This document shows positions 28,512 to 38,135 of a stretch of DNA of 64,000 bases, in pieces. Location of the stretch: assembly GCF_000682715.1 (NCBI RefSeq), contig NZ_AWFH01000062.1, positions 109,701 through 173,700 on the forward strand. The letters run 5' to 3'. Positions within the stretch are counted from its first letter, which is position 1. Every line of letters begins with the position of its first letter. The translations under genes were made by a program, and so were the position numbers. The stretch comes from Hyphomonas atlantica corrig. Lineage in GTDB: Bacteria > Pseudomonadota > Alphaproteobacteria > Caulobacterales > Hyphomonadaceae. Below the pieces are notes generated by a model that saw only the letters and a list, made by a program, of their open reading frames with translations, made no database searches and had not been told where the DNA came from.

Positions 28512-28538
28512 TGGCTAGAGAATCCCTATGTTGAGGTC

Positions 28539-28880
28539 ATGAGCACGATTACCGTCCCCGATGTGACCCTTACAGCCTCCGCTGCCAAGCGAATTAATGC
28601 GATTCTGGCAAAACAGGACGGCGTAGACTATCTGCGCGTATCCGTTGAAGGCGGCGGATGCTCCGGCTTTTCCTACAAGTTTGATTTCGACAAGGTAGCA
28701 AACGCTGATGATGTGGTGCTTGAGCGCGATGGCGCGAAGGTTCTGATCGATGAAATGAGCCTCGAATTCCTGAAGGGATCCGAGATTGATTTCACAACCG
28801 AGCTGATCGGGGCGGCCTTCAAGATCAACAATCCGAATGCGACAGCTGCGTGTGGCTGCGGAACCAGTTTTTCGATTTAA
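28539..28880 (+). CDS. erpA: Iron-sulfur cluster insertion protein ErpA
   Basis: 113-residue A-type Fe-S carrier that delivers clusters to apo-proteins. The three conserved cysteines are present: VEGGGCSGFSYKF and the C-terminal TAACGCGTSFSI. ATG at 28539 has GAGG five bases upstream. The frame is open far upstream, antisense to dgt, which is an artefact. It is divergent from dgt, the standard arrangement. Confidence 0.94.
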   Translation: MSTITVPDVTLTASAAKRINAILAKQDGVDYLRVSVEGGGCSGFSYKFDFDKVANADDVVLERDGAKVLIDEMSLEFLKGSEIDFTTELIGAAFKINNPNATAACGCGTSFSI

Positions 28881-28940
28881 CTTGCCTCGCCCAACGGCAT
28901 GGTCGCTAGGTGGTCCTCAAATTTGAGCGAGGATTAAACC

Positions 28941-30113
28941 ATGCCTACAGCAAAGCCGTTTCGCATCGATGTGCCCCGTGTAAAACTCGACACCATCATG
29001 GCGCGGGTCAAAGCGTATGATTGGTTTCCTGCTCCTGCAAACGAAGACGGCTTCACTTACGGCATGTCAACGCCGGTGATGAAGGACATCCAGCGATACT
29101 GGCTCGCTGGATACGACTGGCGCAAATCAGAGGAAATCCTCAACAAGTTTCCTAGCTACAAAGTCGAGATTGAGGGCCAGGTAATTCATTTCGTTCATGT
29201 CGTTGGGGAAGCAGGCGGAAGACGCCCCCTGCTGTTGACGCATGGCTGGCCGGGATCGGTCTTCGAGTTCTGGGAATCAATTGCACCGCTCGCATTTCCA
29301 TCTCGCTACGAAGGTAACTCCGAAGATGCCTTTGACCTGATTATTCCGTCCCTTCCCGGCTACGGATTTTCAGGAGCTCCGAAATCTCCCATCGGACCTC
29401 GGACCACGGCGGCGCTGTGGGACACGTTGATGCGGGACGTGCTGAAATATGATTCCTATCTTGCTCAGGGCGGCGATTGGGGAAGCATGGTCACCTCCCA
29501 TCTTGGTCTCAATCATGGCACAGTCGATGGCAAAGGAGGATGTCGCGCAATTCATCTCAATATGACGGGATTTCGTCCCACACCTGCTACGCCGGAAAAT
29601 GAAGACGAAGCCAATTGGCTTACCGGCATGCAGGATGCGATGCAGCGTGAAGGCGCCTACCTCATGCAACAGTTGACCAAGCCGCAAACGCTGGCGATGG
29701 CGCTGATGGACTCTCCTGTGGGCACGGCTGCATGGATCATCGAGAAGTTCAACGGATGGTCTGACCTTTCAGAGGGCGGACTACTTGATACCTACACGAA
29801 AGACCAGTTGCTCACCAATGTGATGATCTATCTCGTGAACGATGCCATTGCGACCAGCGTCTGGTTCTACAATGGATTCGCTCAGGAAGGCGGTAATGCG
29901 CTGCCTGAAGGCGTTCGTTGCGAAACACCAACTGGCTTTGCAAGCTACCCCGGAGAGCCGGTCTACAAGCCTGCGCCGCGGTCCTGGATGGAACGCGCCT
30001 ACAACATCACTCGTTGGACGGATATGCCCCGTGGCGGCCATTTTGCTGCGATGGAAGAGCCCGAACTCTTCGTCAAGGAAATGCGCGAATGGGCGCGAGA
30101 ACTTGACGCTTAA
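28941..30113 (+). CDS. Epoxide hydrolase (microsomal type, EHN domain)
   Basis: 390-residue alpha/beta-hydrolase. The EHN N-terminal domain (PFRIDVPRVKLDTIMARV to about residue 110) precedes the catalytic core. The core has an oxyanion motif LLLTHGWPGSVFEFW, LIIPSLPGYGFSG and the nucleophile Asp in AQGGDWGSMV. The histidine is in PRGGHFAAMEEPELF, and the lid tyrosines are probably in the ITRWTDM-flanking region. It opens epoxides to diols. With CYP153 in the same window it may handle P450 products, but the genes are 7 kb apart. It converges with nusB (4-base overlap). Confidence 0.9.
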   Translation: MPTAKPFRIDVPRVKLDTIMARVKAYDWFPAPANEDGFTYGMSTPVMKDIQRYWLAGYDWRKSEEILNKFPSYKVEIEGQVIHFVHVVGEAGGRRPLLLTHGWPGSVFEFWESIAPLAFPSRYEGNSEDAFDLIIPSLPGYGFSGAPKSPIGPRTTAALWDTLMRDVLKYDSYLAQGGDWGSMVTSHLGLNHGTVDGKGGCRAIHLNMTGFRPTPATPENEDEANWLTGMQDAMQREGAYLMQQLTKPQTLAMALMDSPVGTAAWIIEKFNGWSDLSEGGLLDTYTKDQLLTNVMIYLVNDAIATSVWFYNGFAQEGGNALPEGVRCETPTGFASYPGEPVYKPAPRSWMERAYNITRWTDMPRGGHFAAMEEPELFVKEMREWARELDA

Positions 30114-30577
30114 GCTCTTAGATCTTTGGCGAGATTATCCAGCACAGCGTTCGCGAACTTTGCTTCCTGCTCTTCGAAGAAGTCGTGAGCAAGCGAGACA
30201 TACTCATCAAGAATGATCGCGTTCGAGAGATGCTGGTGCTGGATGAATTCAGCCGCGCCGGCCCGCAACAATGCTCGCATGGTTGCATCCAGACGGGTCA
30301 GTTTCCAGCCGGATGCGAGACGCGCCAGAATTGCTTTATCGATGGCAGCCTGGTGTTCGACGACTGCGTTTACAATGGATTTGAAGATGTCCGGATCGGC
30401 TTCCTCGATCGGCTCTTCATTCGGTCCAATGCCAAGCCGGTCTTCCATGAAGGCGCGAATAGTGGCGCGTGCGGATTTCCCGGTCTGCTCCATTTCGTAG
30501 AGCGCCTGAACGGCTGCGAGGCGCGCTCCCGCCCGCCTCGCTCTTGTAACTTCAAATGGGATCTTCTGATCGGTCAC
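30110..30577 (-). CDS. nusB: Transcription antitermination factor NusB
   Basis: 155-residue all-helical protein that binds boxA RNA with NusE in rRNA antitermination. It carries ARLAAVQALYEMEQTG, LDATMRALLRAGAAEF and AIILDEYVSLAHDFFEEQEAKFANAVLDNLA. GTG at 30577 overlaps the ribH stop by 4 bases (GTGA) and is preferred to an upstream ATG that lies inside ribH. It is the last gene of the riboflavin operon, the usual ribH-nusB order. Confidence 0.93.
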   Translation of the reverse strand: MTDQKIPFEVTRARRAGARLAAVQALYEMEQTGKSARATIRAFMEDRLGIGPNEEPIEEADPDIFKSIVNAVVEHQAAIDKAILARLASGWKLTRLDATMRALLRAGAAEFIQHQHLSNAIILDEYVSLAHDFFEEQEAKFANAVLDNLAKDLRA

Positions 30578-31002
30578 CGAATAAGTTCCTTGCGGAATTT
30601 GATCATCGCCAGGCATGCTTCTGCAGCGTCCTTACCCTTGTTACCGCGCTTGCGATCCGCGCGGGCAAGTGCCTGCTCTTCATTCTCAACTGTGAGGATA
30701 CCATAGCCGATGGCCTGGCGCCGCTGAACGATGAGGTCCATCAAGCCACGTGCACTTTCACCACAGACATAGTCATAGTGAGACGTCTCTCCGCGAATGA
30801 CGCAGCCAAGCGCAACCGCACCATCAAACCGGCCGCTATCTGCCGCCATCGCGATCAGTCCCGGCAGTTCGAATGCACCAGGCACTTCCATTACGGTGAC
30901 TTTTGCGCCAGCCGCTTCGAGTGCTTCCAGAGCCCCGGCTTCCAATTCATCAGAAATGTGTTTGTAGTAGCGGGAAATGGCGACAAGTACGCGTTCAGCC
31001 AT
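30574..31002 (-). CDS. ribH: Lumazine synthase (6,7-dimethyl-8-ribityllumazine synthase)
   Basis: 142-residue riboflavin enzyme joining the ribityl-pyrimidine to DHBP. Signatures are VPGAFELPGLIA, GCVIRGETSHYDYV with the catalytic His, and GILTVENEEQALAR. ATG at 31002 overlaps the ribBX stop as TGATG; a TTG one codon earlier is possible. It forms icosahedral or pentameric shells in known relatives. Confidence 0.95.
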   Translation of the reverse strand: MAERVLVAISRYYKHISDELEAGALEALEAAGAKVTVMEVPGAFELPGLIAMAADSGRFDGAVALGCVIRGETSHYDYVCGESARGLMDLIVQRRQAIGYGILTVENEEQALARADRKRGNKGKDAAEACLAMIKFRKELIR

Positions 31003-32129
31003 CAATTGCTCTCCTCATCAAGTTTGCGCCACCCCTCTATGCTTAAGCCATAGCCGTCAAGGCCTGCGAGGCGGGTGGGCTGAGTACCAGAAAGATAAAT
31101 CATCTTGCGAACGCCCAGGTCACGCAGGATTTGCGCCCCTACACCATACTCCCGGATGGGCGCAGTGGGATCTGCAGGCGCAGACGGCATCAGGCCGAGG
31201 CGCTCTGCAATAACGTTCGGCCGGATCGTGTTCACGAAAACTATCACGCCCGGCTCATCGGCGTCCGCGATCATACGCATTGCGCGACCGACAAGGCCCT
31301 GACGGGGGCCATTTTCACCCAGCACGTCAGACAGAACATCCATGCGGTGAACACGCACGAGCGTGGTGCTGTCAGGCGTGATATCGCCATGAACAATGGC
31401 AATATGTTCAGAATTGTCGAGCGCATTGCGGAAGCAAACCGTTTTGAATCCTTCGCCAAAGCCGGAATTCAACGGCGCCTCGACACGTCGCTCCATGAAG
31501 CGATCATTCTTCCGACGCCACGCGATCAGATCAGCAATCGTTCCGATCTTCAGATTGTGGAGCTGCGCAAACGCAACGAGCTCTGGCAGCCGGGACATCG
31601 AGCCGTCCTCGTTCATGATCTCACAGATCACACCGGCAGGATAAAGCCCGGCCATGCGGGAGATATCTACGGCTGCCTCGGTATGCCCGGCTCTGACCAA
31701 TGTGCCGCCCTCGCGCGCGATGAGCGGGAAGACATGCCCCGGCGAAACGATGTCTTCATGGTCCTTCGTAGGATCGATCGCGACCGCAATTGTCCGAGAA
31801 CGATCGTGGGCTGAAATGCCCGTTGTTACGCCCTCTTTTGCTTCGATCGAGACCGTGAAGGCGGTGCCCATACTTTCCCGGTTGTTCCGGGTCATCATAT
31901 CCAGGTTCAGCGTGTGGGCGCGCTCCTGAGTCATTGCAAGGCAAATAAGCCCACGACCATGACGGGCCATAAAGTTAACATGTTCCGGCGTCGCGAAGTT
32001 TGCCGGAATGATGAGGTCACCCTCATTCTCGCGATCTTCTGCATCGACCAGAATGTACATCCGGCCATTGCGGGCATCTTCGATAATCTCATCAATCGAA
32101 GAGATGGCCTCGTGGAATTCGCTACTCAT
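31002..32129 (-). CDS. ribB: DHBP synthase with degenerate GTP cyclohydrolase II domain (RibBX type)
   Basis: 375 residues. The N-terminal half (to about 205) is an intact 3,4-dihydroxy-2-butanone-4-phosphate synthase with LVDAEDRENEGDLIIPA, ISAHDRSRTI and RAGHTEAAVDISRMAG. The C-terminal half resembles RibA but lacks the zinc cysteines: where RibA has C..DVF..RCDCG, this reads VRVHRMDVLSDVLGENGP. It therefore probably cannot open GTP. This variant, called RibBX, is widespread in Proteobacteria. A separate ribA is expected elsewhere in the genome. Confidence 0.9.
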   Translation of the reverse strand: MSSEFHEAISSIDEIIEDARNGRMYILVDAEDRENEGDLIIPANFATPEHVNFMARHGRGLICLAMTQERAHTLNLDMMTRNNRESMGTAFTVSIEAKEGVTTGISAHDRSRTIAVAIDPTKDHEDIVSPGHVFPLIAREGGTLVRAGHTEAAVDISRMAGLYPAGVICEIMNEDGSMSRLPELVAFAQLHNLKIGTIADLIAWRRKNDRFMERRVEAPLNSGFGEGFKTVCFRNALDNSEHIAIVHGDITPDSTTLVRVHRMDVLSDVLGENGPRQGLVGRAMRMIADADEPGVIVFVNTIRPNVIAERLGLMPSAPADPTAPIREYGVGAQILRDLGVRKMIYLSGTQPTRLAGLDGYGLSIEGWRKLDEESN

Positions 32130-32134
32130 GACGC

Positions 32135-32755
32135 TTACTGCCCTTCTGGCGCATCGGCGCCGATCATGCGTGCCACGTAGCGCGCGAGCATATCGATCTC
32201 AAGATTGACGCTGGAGCCGGACTGCAGTTCGTTGAGGGTTGTCACGTCCCACGTGTGAGGAATGATCGCGAGCTGGAAATCCCCATTCGGCAACGCCTCG
32301 GCGACGGTGAGCGACACGCCGTTCACGGCGGCAGACCCTTTCGTTGCGAAATAGCGCGAAATCGCTTCAGGTGGCCGAATGGTGATCCGAAAACTCTCGC
32401 CCTCTGGCTCGATGGACATCACCTGACCGACGCCATCGACATGGCCAAACACGAAGTGCCCGCCCAATTCATCGCCCAGTTTGAGACTTTGTTCGAGATT
32501 GACCCTGGATCCGACGTGGAGGTCGCCAAGAATAGTTTTTGCCAGTGTTTCAGGCACTGCCTCCGTCGCAAACCAGGCGCCGCGCTCTCCCTGCCCCATA
32601 TCCACGACAGTGAGGCACACACCGGAGTGCATGATCGAGGCGCCCATGGAGATTTCATCAAGAGGGTAGCCGCTTTCGACTTCAAACCGGCGCAGGCCAT
32701 TGCGATCTTCAACAGACCGAACCGTACCAACGTCGGTCACCAGACCTGTAAACAT
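32135..32755 (-). CDS. ribE: Riboflavin synthase alpha chain
   Basis: 206 residues with two lumazine-binding barrels. It starts with the hallmark MFTGLVTDVG. The paired motifs SGVCLTVVD and NGVSLTVAE occur in the two halves, and GHFVFGHVDGVG joins them. It dismutates two lumazines into riboflavin and a pyrimidine. Gap to ribBX is 5 bases. Confidence 0.95.
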   Translation of the reverse strand: MFTGLVTDVGTVRSVEDRNGLRRFEVESGYPLDEISMGASIMHSGVCLTVVDMGQGERGAWFATEAVPETLAKTILGDLHVGSRVNLEQSLKLGDELGGHFVFGHVDGVGQVMSIEPEGESFRITIRPPEAISRYFATKGSAAVNGVSLTVAEALPNGDFQLAIIPHTWDVTTLNELQSGSSVNLEIDMLARYVARMIGADAPEGQ

Positions 32756-32777
32756 TTTCCTGCCCTTAGTTTCTTAT

Positions 32778-33425
32778 TCAGACTCGTACATAGGTATCGA
32801 GAACGTCATCCCCAATCCGTTCCGTTGCGACAGCGCGCCAACGTGACGCCTGACCGAGGTCTGAAAGCCCCAGAGCCCCGAGAGCAGGTAGGCCGTCTCC
32901 TCCGATCAGGATAGGCGCACGGAACCAGGCAATCTCATCAACCAATCCCTCGCGAATGAAGCTCGCCGCGAGAGTACCGCCACCTTCAATAAGTAACGAC
33001 GACAAACTTTCGGCCTCAACGCGTCGCAGCAAATCGTTGACATCCACCCGGATGCCCCGTCCGCAACGCCAGATCTCCACGCCACTTGCCGCCAATATGT
33101 CCTGCGGCTGGCCATTCGTGGCGACGACAACGCGGCCCGTCCCGGCCGATTGAACCAATCTGGAACTTCTAGGTGTGCGCCCATGAGAATCCGCCACGAT
33201 CCTGACCGGCTGCTTCGCAGGCAGCGGTACGGTCCGCGCCGTCAAGAGTGGATCGTCAGCGAGTACTGTGCCGATACCCACAAGGATCGCATCATGAGCC
33301 GCCCTGAGCTGATGCCCCCGTGCGCGGGATTCGCTGCACGTGATCCACTGGCTTGTTCCATCAGACAAGGCGATACGTGCGTCCAGCGATGTTGCGATCT
33401 TCAGGGTGACCTTGACCCCGCTCAT
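32778..33425 (-). CDS. ribD: RibD reductase domain only (pyrimidine reductase)
   Basis: 215-residue RibD_C domain: [18 protein letters not shown] at the start, [24 protein letters not shown], and [21 protein letters not shown]. It would reduce the ribosyl-pyrimidine with NADPH. A normal bifunctional RibD has about 145 more N-terminal residues forming a zinc deaminase (HAE and PCxxxG motifs). Here the ATG overlaps the nrdR stop (ATGA), leaving no room for that domain. The deaminase must be elsewhere or be replaced. Confidence 0.88.
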   Translation of the reverse strand: MSGVKVTLKIATSLDARIALSDGTSQWITCSESRARGHQLRAAHDAILVGIGTVLADDPLLTARTVPLPAKQPVRIVADSHGRTPRSSRLVQSAGTGRVVVATNGQPQDILAASGVEIWRCGRGIRVDVNDLLRRVEAESLSSLLIEGGGTLAASFIREGLVDEIAWFRAPILIGGDGLPALGALGLSDLGQASRWRAVATERIGDDVLDTYVRV

Positions 33426-33892
33426 TCCTCGTCGCCCTCATCGTCGAGCGCAGTGTTTTCAATGAACTGGGCGAAATCGTTCGGATCCTTGAAATCCTTG
33501 TAGACACTTGCAAACCGCACATAGCCAACAGGGTCGACCCGACGCAGGGCTTCCATCGCGAATTCCCCGACATCGTTTGAAGATACCTCGGTCTCGCCGG
33601 CACTTTCGAGGTTTCTCGCAATTCCGGAAACCATCTGGTCAATCTGATCGCGATCCACTGGCCGTTTCCGCAAAGCGATCGTGATAGACCGAGTCAGGCG
33701 ATCACGATCAAACGGCACCCGTTTTCCGTCTCGCTTCACCACGGTAATTTCGCGAAGTTGAACTCGCTCAAAAGTGGTGAAGCGGGCCCCACAAGACTCG
33801 CAAACCCGCCGGCGACGGACAGCCGTGTTGTCTTCAGCCGACCGGCTGTCCTTCACCGATGTGTTCTCGGAACCGCAGAACGGGCAGCGCAA
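33422..33892 (-). CDS. nrdR: Transcriptional repressor NrdR
   Basis: 156-residue repressor of ribonucleotide reductase genes. The N-terminal zinc ribbon is [17 protein letters not shown] with [17 protein letters not shown] (two CxxC pairs). It is followed by an ATP-cone domain ([20 protein letters not shown]). The order glyA-nrdR-ribD is conserved in alphaproteobacteria; the gap to glyA is 6 bases. Confidence 0.96.
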   Translation of the reverse strand: MRCPFCGSENTSVKDSRSAEDNTAVRRRRVCESCGARFTTFERVQLREITVVKRDGKRVPFDRDRLTRSITIALRKRPVDRDQIDQMVSGIARNLESAGETEVSSNDVGEFAMEALRRVDPVGYVRFASVYKDFKDPNDFAQFIENTALDDEGDEE

Positions 33893-33898
33893 AGTCTA

Positions 33899-35206
33899 TC
33901 AGCCCCCCAAACCATTATAAATTGGGAATTGCGCGGTAAGCGCCTTTACTTCTTCGCGAACCTTGTCCTCAGCCGAACCGCTCTCACCAGAAGCGACAGC
34001 GTCCACAATTTCGCCAATCCAGTTGCCGATCTGAGTAAACTCTGCTTCGCCGAATCCACGCGTTGTGCCCGCGGGTGAACCGACCCGTATGCCGCTGGTA
34101 ATTGTTGGCTTCTGGGGGTCGAATGGAACGCCATTCTTGTTACAGGTAATAAATGCGCGCTCCAGCGCATGTTCGGCGTCACGACCCGTTACGTTTTTCG
34201 GACGCAGGTCAATCAAGGCTACATGCGTATCCGTACCACCAGAAACAACATCAAGACCGCTGGCTTTGCACGCCTCCGCCATGGCGGACGCGTTTGCGAC
34301 AACTTGAGCCGCGTAGGTTTTGAATTCCGGTGTCAGGGCTTCCCCGAACGCAACGGCTTTAGCGGCGATCACATGCATCAGAGGACCGCCCTGAATGCCC
34401 GGGAAGATTGCTGAGTTGATCTTCTTGGCTAGCGCTTCGTCATTGGTCAGGATCATGCCGCCGCGTGGACCGCGCAGGGTCTTGTGCGTCGTCGTGGTCG
34501 CAACATGCGCATATTCAAGCGGATTCGGATGTGCGCCGCCGGCAACCAATCCAGCGAAGTGGGCCATATCCACCATGAACAGCGCACCGACCTCATCAGC
34601 GATTTCGCGGAAGCGCTTGAAATTGATCTGACGCGGGTAAGCCGATCCACCGGCGATAATCAGTTGAGGACGATGTGCTTTCGCCAGTCGCTCAACCTCA
34701 ACGAAATCGATCTGGTCGTCTTCGCGGCTAACTCCATACTGCACAGCATTGAACCATTTACCCGACTGGTTTGGACGCGCCCCATGCGTAAGGTGTCCAC
34801 CAGCATCCAGGCTCATACCAAGAATTGTGTCTCCTGGTTTCAATACCGCCTGAAACACGCCTTGGTTGGCCTGACTACCGGAGTTGGGCTGTACGTTGGC
34901 AAACTCGCAATTGAAGAGTTGTTTGGCCCGTGAAATAGCCAGCTCTTCCGCAATATCCACGAATTCGCATCCGCCATAATAGCGCCGACCGGGATACCCT
35001 TCCGCATACTTGTTCGTCAGGATCGTACCCTGCGCATCAAGCACGGCCTGGGAAACGATGTTTTCCGAAGCAATCAATTCAATTTGCTGCTGCTGACGCG
35101 TGCGCTCTTTCTTGATTGCTTCGAACAGTTCAGGATCACGTTCCTCCAGCCTTTGGCTGAAGAAATCGGTCGTGTCGGGGCGTGCTGACTGGGCTGTGTC
35201 TGCCAT
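33899..35206 (-). CDS. glyA: Serine hydroxymethyltransferase
   Basis: 435-residue PLP enzyme that moves one-carbon units between serine/glycine and tetrahydrofolate. The PLP lysine lies in [16 protein letters not shown]. Other markers are [29 protein letters not shown] and [12 protein letters not shown] at 35206 has a GGAG site. An in-frame extension of 30 codons has no support. Confidence 0.96.
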   Translation of the reverse strand: MADTAQSARPDTTDFFSQRLEERDPELFEAIKKERTRQQQQIELIASENIVSQAVLDAQGTILTNKYAEGYPGRRYYGGCEFVDIAEELAISRAKQLFNCEFANVQPNSGSQANQGVFQAVLKPGDTILGMSLDAGGHLTHGARPNQSGKWFNAVQYGVSREDDQIDFVEVERLAKAHRPQLIIAGGSAYPRQINFKRFREIADEVGALFMVDMAHFAGLVAGGAHPNPLEYAHVATTTTHKTLRGPRGGMILTNDEALAKKINSAIFPGIQGGPLMHVIAAKAVAFGEALTPEFKTYAAQVVANASAMAEACKASGLDVVSGGTDTHVALIDLRPKNVTGRDAEHALERAFITCNKNGVPFDPQKPTITSGIRVGSPAGTTRGFGEAEFTQIGNWIGEIVDAVASGESGSAEDKVREEVKALTAQFPIYNGLGG

Positions 35207-35428
35207 GTAGCGAATCTCCTGCTGGGTTACGCGCTGTTTACGCCCGGCGGCGAGAAGCCGCAACCATTCCAAACCGCGCACGGCAGAATATCGCACTCAA
35301 TGCCGTCATGATGCGAATTAACATCAAGAATATCATGTAAATACTTGAAGATGTGTGGTATTTAAAGATTAACAGGGGCTACAAATCAAAACTCCATATC
35401 GCTTTTCATACCCGAGTCTTGTCCGACC

Positions 35429-35854
35429 ATGACCGAATACGAGACATCTGACCTACTCGACATGACGACGGAGATCGTTTCGTCGTACATCTCTAATAAT
35501 CAAATTGATGCAGAGACGTTGCCTGTCCTGATCCGCAATGTTTACAGCACAGTCTCTTCCCTGTCCGCGACAAGCGAACCAGTCACAGAGACAGCCGAGC
35601 CCGCCGTCCCGATCGCCAAATCCATATTGCCTGATTACCTGATCTGCCTGGAGGATGGGCGAAAGCTCAAGATGCTGAAGCGCTACCTTCGGTCGAAATT
35701 CGACATGACGCCTGAAGAGTATCGTGCGAAATGGGACCTTCCTTCGGATTATCCCATGGTTGCGCCCAACTACGCAAAACTCAGGTCAAAACATGCCAAA
35801 CAAATCGGTCTGGGCAAGAAAGCGGCACCGACTACCGGCAAGAAAGCCAAATAG
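35429..35854 (+). CDS. MucR/Ros-family transcriptional regulator (zinc ligands lost)
   Basis: 141 residues. The N-terminal half is helical and likely oligomerises. The C-terminal half is the Ros/MucR DNA-binding fold with LPDYLICLEDGRKLKMLKRYL, MTPEEYRAKW and DYPMVAPNYA. At the four Ros zinc positions this protein has C73, D76, Y86 and F91, so only one ligand remains. Zinc-free Ros homologues that still bind AT-rich DNA are known from Mesorhizobium. MucR proteins act as H-NS-like silencers of envelope and motility genes. Confidence 0.88.
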   Translation: MTEYETSDLLDMTTEIVSSYISNNQIDAETLPVLIRNVYSTVSSLSATSEPVTETAEPAVPIAKSILPDYLICLEDGRKLKMLKRYLRSKFDMTPEEYRAKWDLPSDYPMVAPNYAKLRSKHAKQIGLGKKAAPTTGKKAK

Positions 35855-35866
35855 GCACCAAGATAC

Positions 35867-37084
35867 CTAAGCGGCCTTGTCGAGCCCAAGCTGTTTCCAA
35901 ACAGCAAGAATGGCCGCGACCAGCTCGTCCATCATGACCTCATCATGGACAGGGCTAGGCGTGAAGCGGAGACGCTCGGTGCCTTTTGGAACTGTTGGAT
36001 AGTTGATCGGCTGCACGTAAATCCCAAAATCAAACAGCAGCGTGTCAGACAGGGCCTTGCAACGCTCAGGGTCTCCCACAAGCAACGGAACAATATGGGT
36101 GTCCGTGTCAATCATTGGCAGACCGGCATCACGAAACTTCTGCTTCAGCAATGCAGCATTGGCCTGATGTTTTCCGCGCAGTTCGCGCCCCGCATCTGTC
36201 CGCAACTTCTGAATGCTGGCCAGAGCACCAGCCGCCATGACCGGGCAGGTTGACGTCGTGAAAATAAATCCCGAAGCCATCGACCGGATCGCGTCGACCA
36301 CGGTCTCGTGGCTGGCGATATAGCCGCCCATCACACCATAAGCTTTGCCGAGCGTACCCTCGATGATATCAATCCGGTCAGCCAGGCCCCACATTTCTGC
36401 GACGCCAGCGCCATTATCTCCGTACATGCCGACCGCATGGACTTCGTCCAAATAGGTCAGGGCATCAAACTCATCGGCTAGATCACAGATTTCTTCCATG
36501 CGGCCGAAATCGCCATCCATGGAATAGACGCTCTCGAATGCGATCAGCTTCGGACGGCTCGGATCGTCATTCTCCATGAGTGCCCGCAAATGATCGACAT
36601 CATTGTGACGGAAGATTCGACGGTCCGCCCCTGACCGACGGATGCCTTCGATCATGGATGCGTGATTCAGGGAGTCCGAATAGATGATGAGATCTGGAAG
36701 GATCTTGCCCAAAGTGGACAGCGTCGCCTCATTGGAAACATACCCTGACGTGAACAGCAGCGCAGATTCCTTGCCATGCAAGTCAGCGAGCTCTCGCTCA
36801 AGGTCTACGTGATATCGGGTTGTGCCAGAAATGTTGCGCGTACCGCCAGATCCTGCACCAAAACTGTCGATCGCCTGATGCATGGAGTTGATGACATCAT
36901 CGTCCTGCCCCATGCCGAGATAATCGTTGGAACACCAGATCGTGACTTCGCGCTCACCGTCCTCGAATCTCGCGGTCGCCTTTGGAAACCGTCCCTTGTG
37001 ACGGTGCAAGTCCACGAATACGCGGTACCGGCCTTCGCCGTGAATGGAATTGAGGGCGTCTTCAAAGGCCTTCAGATGTTTCAT
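35867..37084 (-). CDS. hemA: 5-aminolevulinate synthase
   Basis: 405-residue PLP enzyme making ALA from glycine and succinyl-CoA, the Shemin route used by alphaproteobacteria. Signatures are [38 protein letters not shown] and the PLP lysine in [18 protein letters not shown]. Length matches the family. It converges with the mucR gene (12-base gap). No clear Fnr/FixK box is visible upstream. Confidence 0.95.
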   Translation of the reverse strand: MKHLKAFEDALNSIHGEGRYRVFVDLHRHKGRFPKATARFEDGEREVTIWCSNDYLGMGQDDDVINSMHQAIDSFGAGSGGTRNISGTTRYHVDLERELADLHGKESALLFTSGYVSNEATLSTLGKILPDLIIYSDSLNHASMIEGIRRSGADRRIFRHNDVDHLRALMENDDPSRPKLIAFESVYSMDGDFGRMEEICDLADEFDALTYLDEVHAVGMYGDNGAGVAEMWGLADRIDIIEGTLGKAYGVMGGYIASHETVVDAIRSMASGFIFTTSTCPVMAAGALASIQKLRTDAGRELRGKHQANAALLKQKFRDAGLPMIDTDTHIVPLLVGDPERCKALSDTLLFDFGIYVQPINYPTVPKGTERLRFTPSPVHDEVMMDELVAAILAVWKQLGLDKAA

Positions 37085-37187
37085 CTGCTTCGTTCCCGAT
37101 ATTTCGTGAGCCTACATAGTGCCGTATTGAGCAATTGATAATGGCTCCATACGCCGCGGGCCGCTTTTGTCGCATAGGGGAAACCCC

Positions 37188-37979
37188 TTACGCGTCATAG
37201 CCCGGCATTTCACGGTCGAGCTTCCGCAACAGCGCTGGCCAGATCAGTTTCTCAGTCAACATGCTCATTCCAGAGCTGTGCTCGGTCATTCCACCCTGCC
37301 CGGCAACCTTTTGCTGCAGGTCGTTGTCACATTCGAGCACGCCGTCGCGCCCAGCTGACAGCGCCATAATCTGCATGTTGCACGCGCGCTCGAGGAAGAA
37401 CATGCGCGTGAATGCTGAAGCCGCCGTCTCTCCGATGGTAAGCGTGCCGTGGTTGCGCAGAAGCATGGAATGCTTCTTAGGACCAAGGTCAGCCACCAGG
37501 CGCTCACGCTCATCCAGATCCAGGGCGATACCCTCATAATCGTGATAGGCAATGTCTTCGCGAACGATCATCGCAGTCTGGCTCAGTGGCATCAGCCCCT
37601 CTTTCTGCGATGACACCGCAACGCCTTGGTCTGTGTGGACGTGAATGACCACTTTGGCGTCATCGCGTGCGTCATGAATCGCCGAGTGAATCGTGAAACC
37701 AGCCGGATTGATGAAGTGGTCAGTTTCCTGAACCACATTCCCTTCAAGATCGACCTTGACCAGCGACGAAGCGGTAATCTCTTCGAAAAAGTGCCCATAG
37801 GGATTGATCAGGAAGTGGTGGTCGGGGCCAGGAACGCGATGTGAAATATGGGTGAAAATCATGTCATCCCACCCATGCATAGCAATCAAACGGTACAGTG
37901 CCGCAAGGTCGACGCGCGCTTGCCACTCCTCCGCTGAAACACTGGAACGAATATCTACTTTCTGCGCGCCATCGGCCAT
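37188..37979 (-). CDS. Class II aldolase/adducin-family protein
   Basis: 263-residue zinc aldolase-fold protein. It carries HGWDDMIFTHISHRVPG, NPYGHFFEEITASSLVKVDL, the metal triad in VVIHVHTDQG plus LLRNHGTL, and the end MPGYDA. This resembles the adducin-like group often annotated as class II aldolase in alphaproteobacteria; the substrate is unknown. ATG at 37979 has GGGAG nine bases upstream; an ATG five codons earlier lies too close to the same RBS. Confidence 0.85.
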   Translation of the reverse strand: MADGAQKVDIRSSVSAEEWQARVDLAALYRLIAMHGWDDMIFTHISHRVPGPDHHFLINPYGHFFEEITASSLVKVDLEGNVVQETDHFINPAGFTIHSAIHDARDDAKVVIHVHTDQGVAVSSQKEGLMPLSQTAMIVREDIAYHDYEGIALDLDERERLVADLGPKKHSMLLRNHGTLTIGETAASAFTRMFFLERACNMQIMALSAGRDGVLECDNDLQQKVAGQGGMTEHSSGMSMLTEKLIWPALLRKLDREMPGYDA

Positions 37980-38024
37980 GACCTGTTCTCCCATAATAAC
38001 TTTTGCAGGAGAGTAACGGATTAG

Positions 38025-38060
38025 TGGTGTCTACGCCAGAAAAAGCTGACACTGGCGTCA
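38025..38060. promoter_or_regulatory. Paired imperfect palindromes between aldolase and NAD kinase genes
   Basis: TGGTGTCTACGCCA (38025-38038) and TGACACTGGCGTCA (38047-38060) are inverted repeats with one mismatched pair each, 22 bases start to start (two helical turns). The second resembles the operators upstream of CYP153 (TGACGC-CT-GCGTCA). They lie 46-81 bases upstream of the aldolase ATG, a sensible operator position. Confidence 0.35.
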
Positions 38061-38135
38061 TCTTGCAAATGCGCCGCACGCTCAGCTGATTTGGGTATTC
38101 CCAATGGCTTGACGCACCCTTCAATACCAAAGCAC

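Noticed and set aside
28311..28538. N-terminal extension of ErpA by 76 residues
   Set aside because: The extension is antisense to dgt and unlike ErpA; a good RBS precedes the short form at 28539.
37085..37187. Fnr/FixK box before hemA around TTGAGCAATTGAT
   Set aside because: The halves do not form TTGAT-N4-ATCAA; the match is only superficial.
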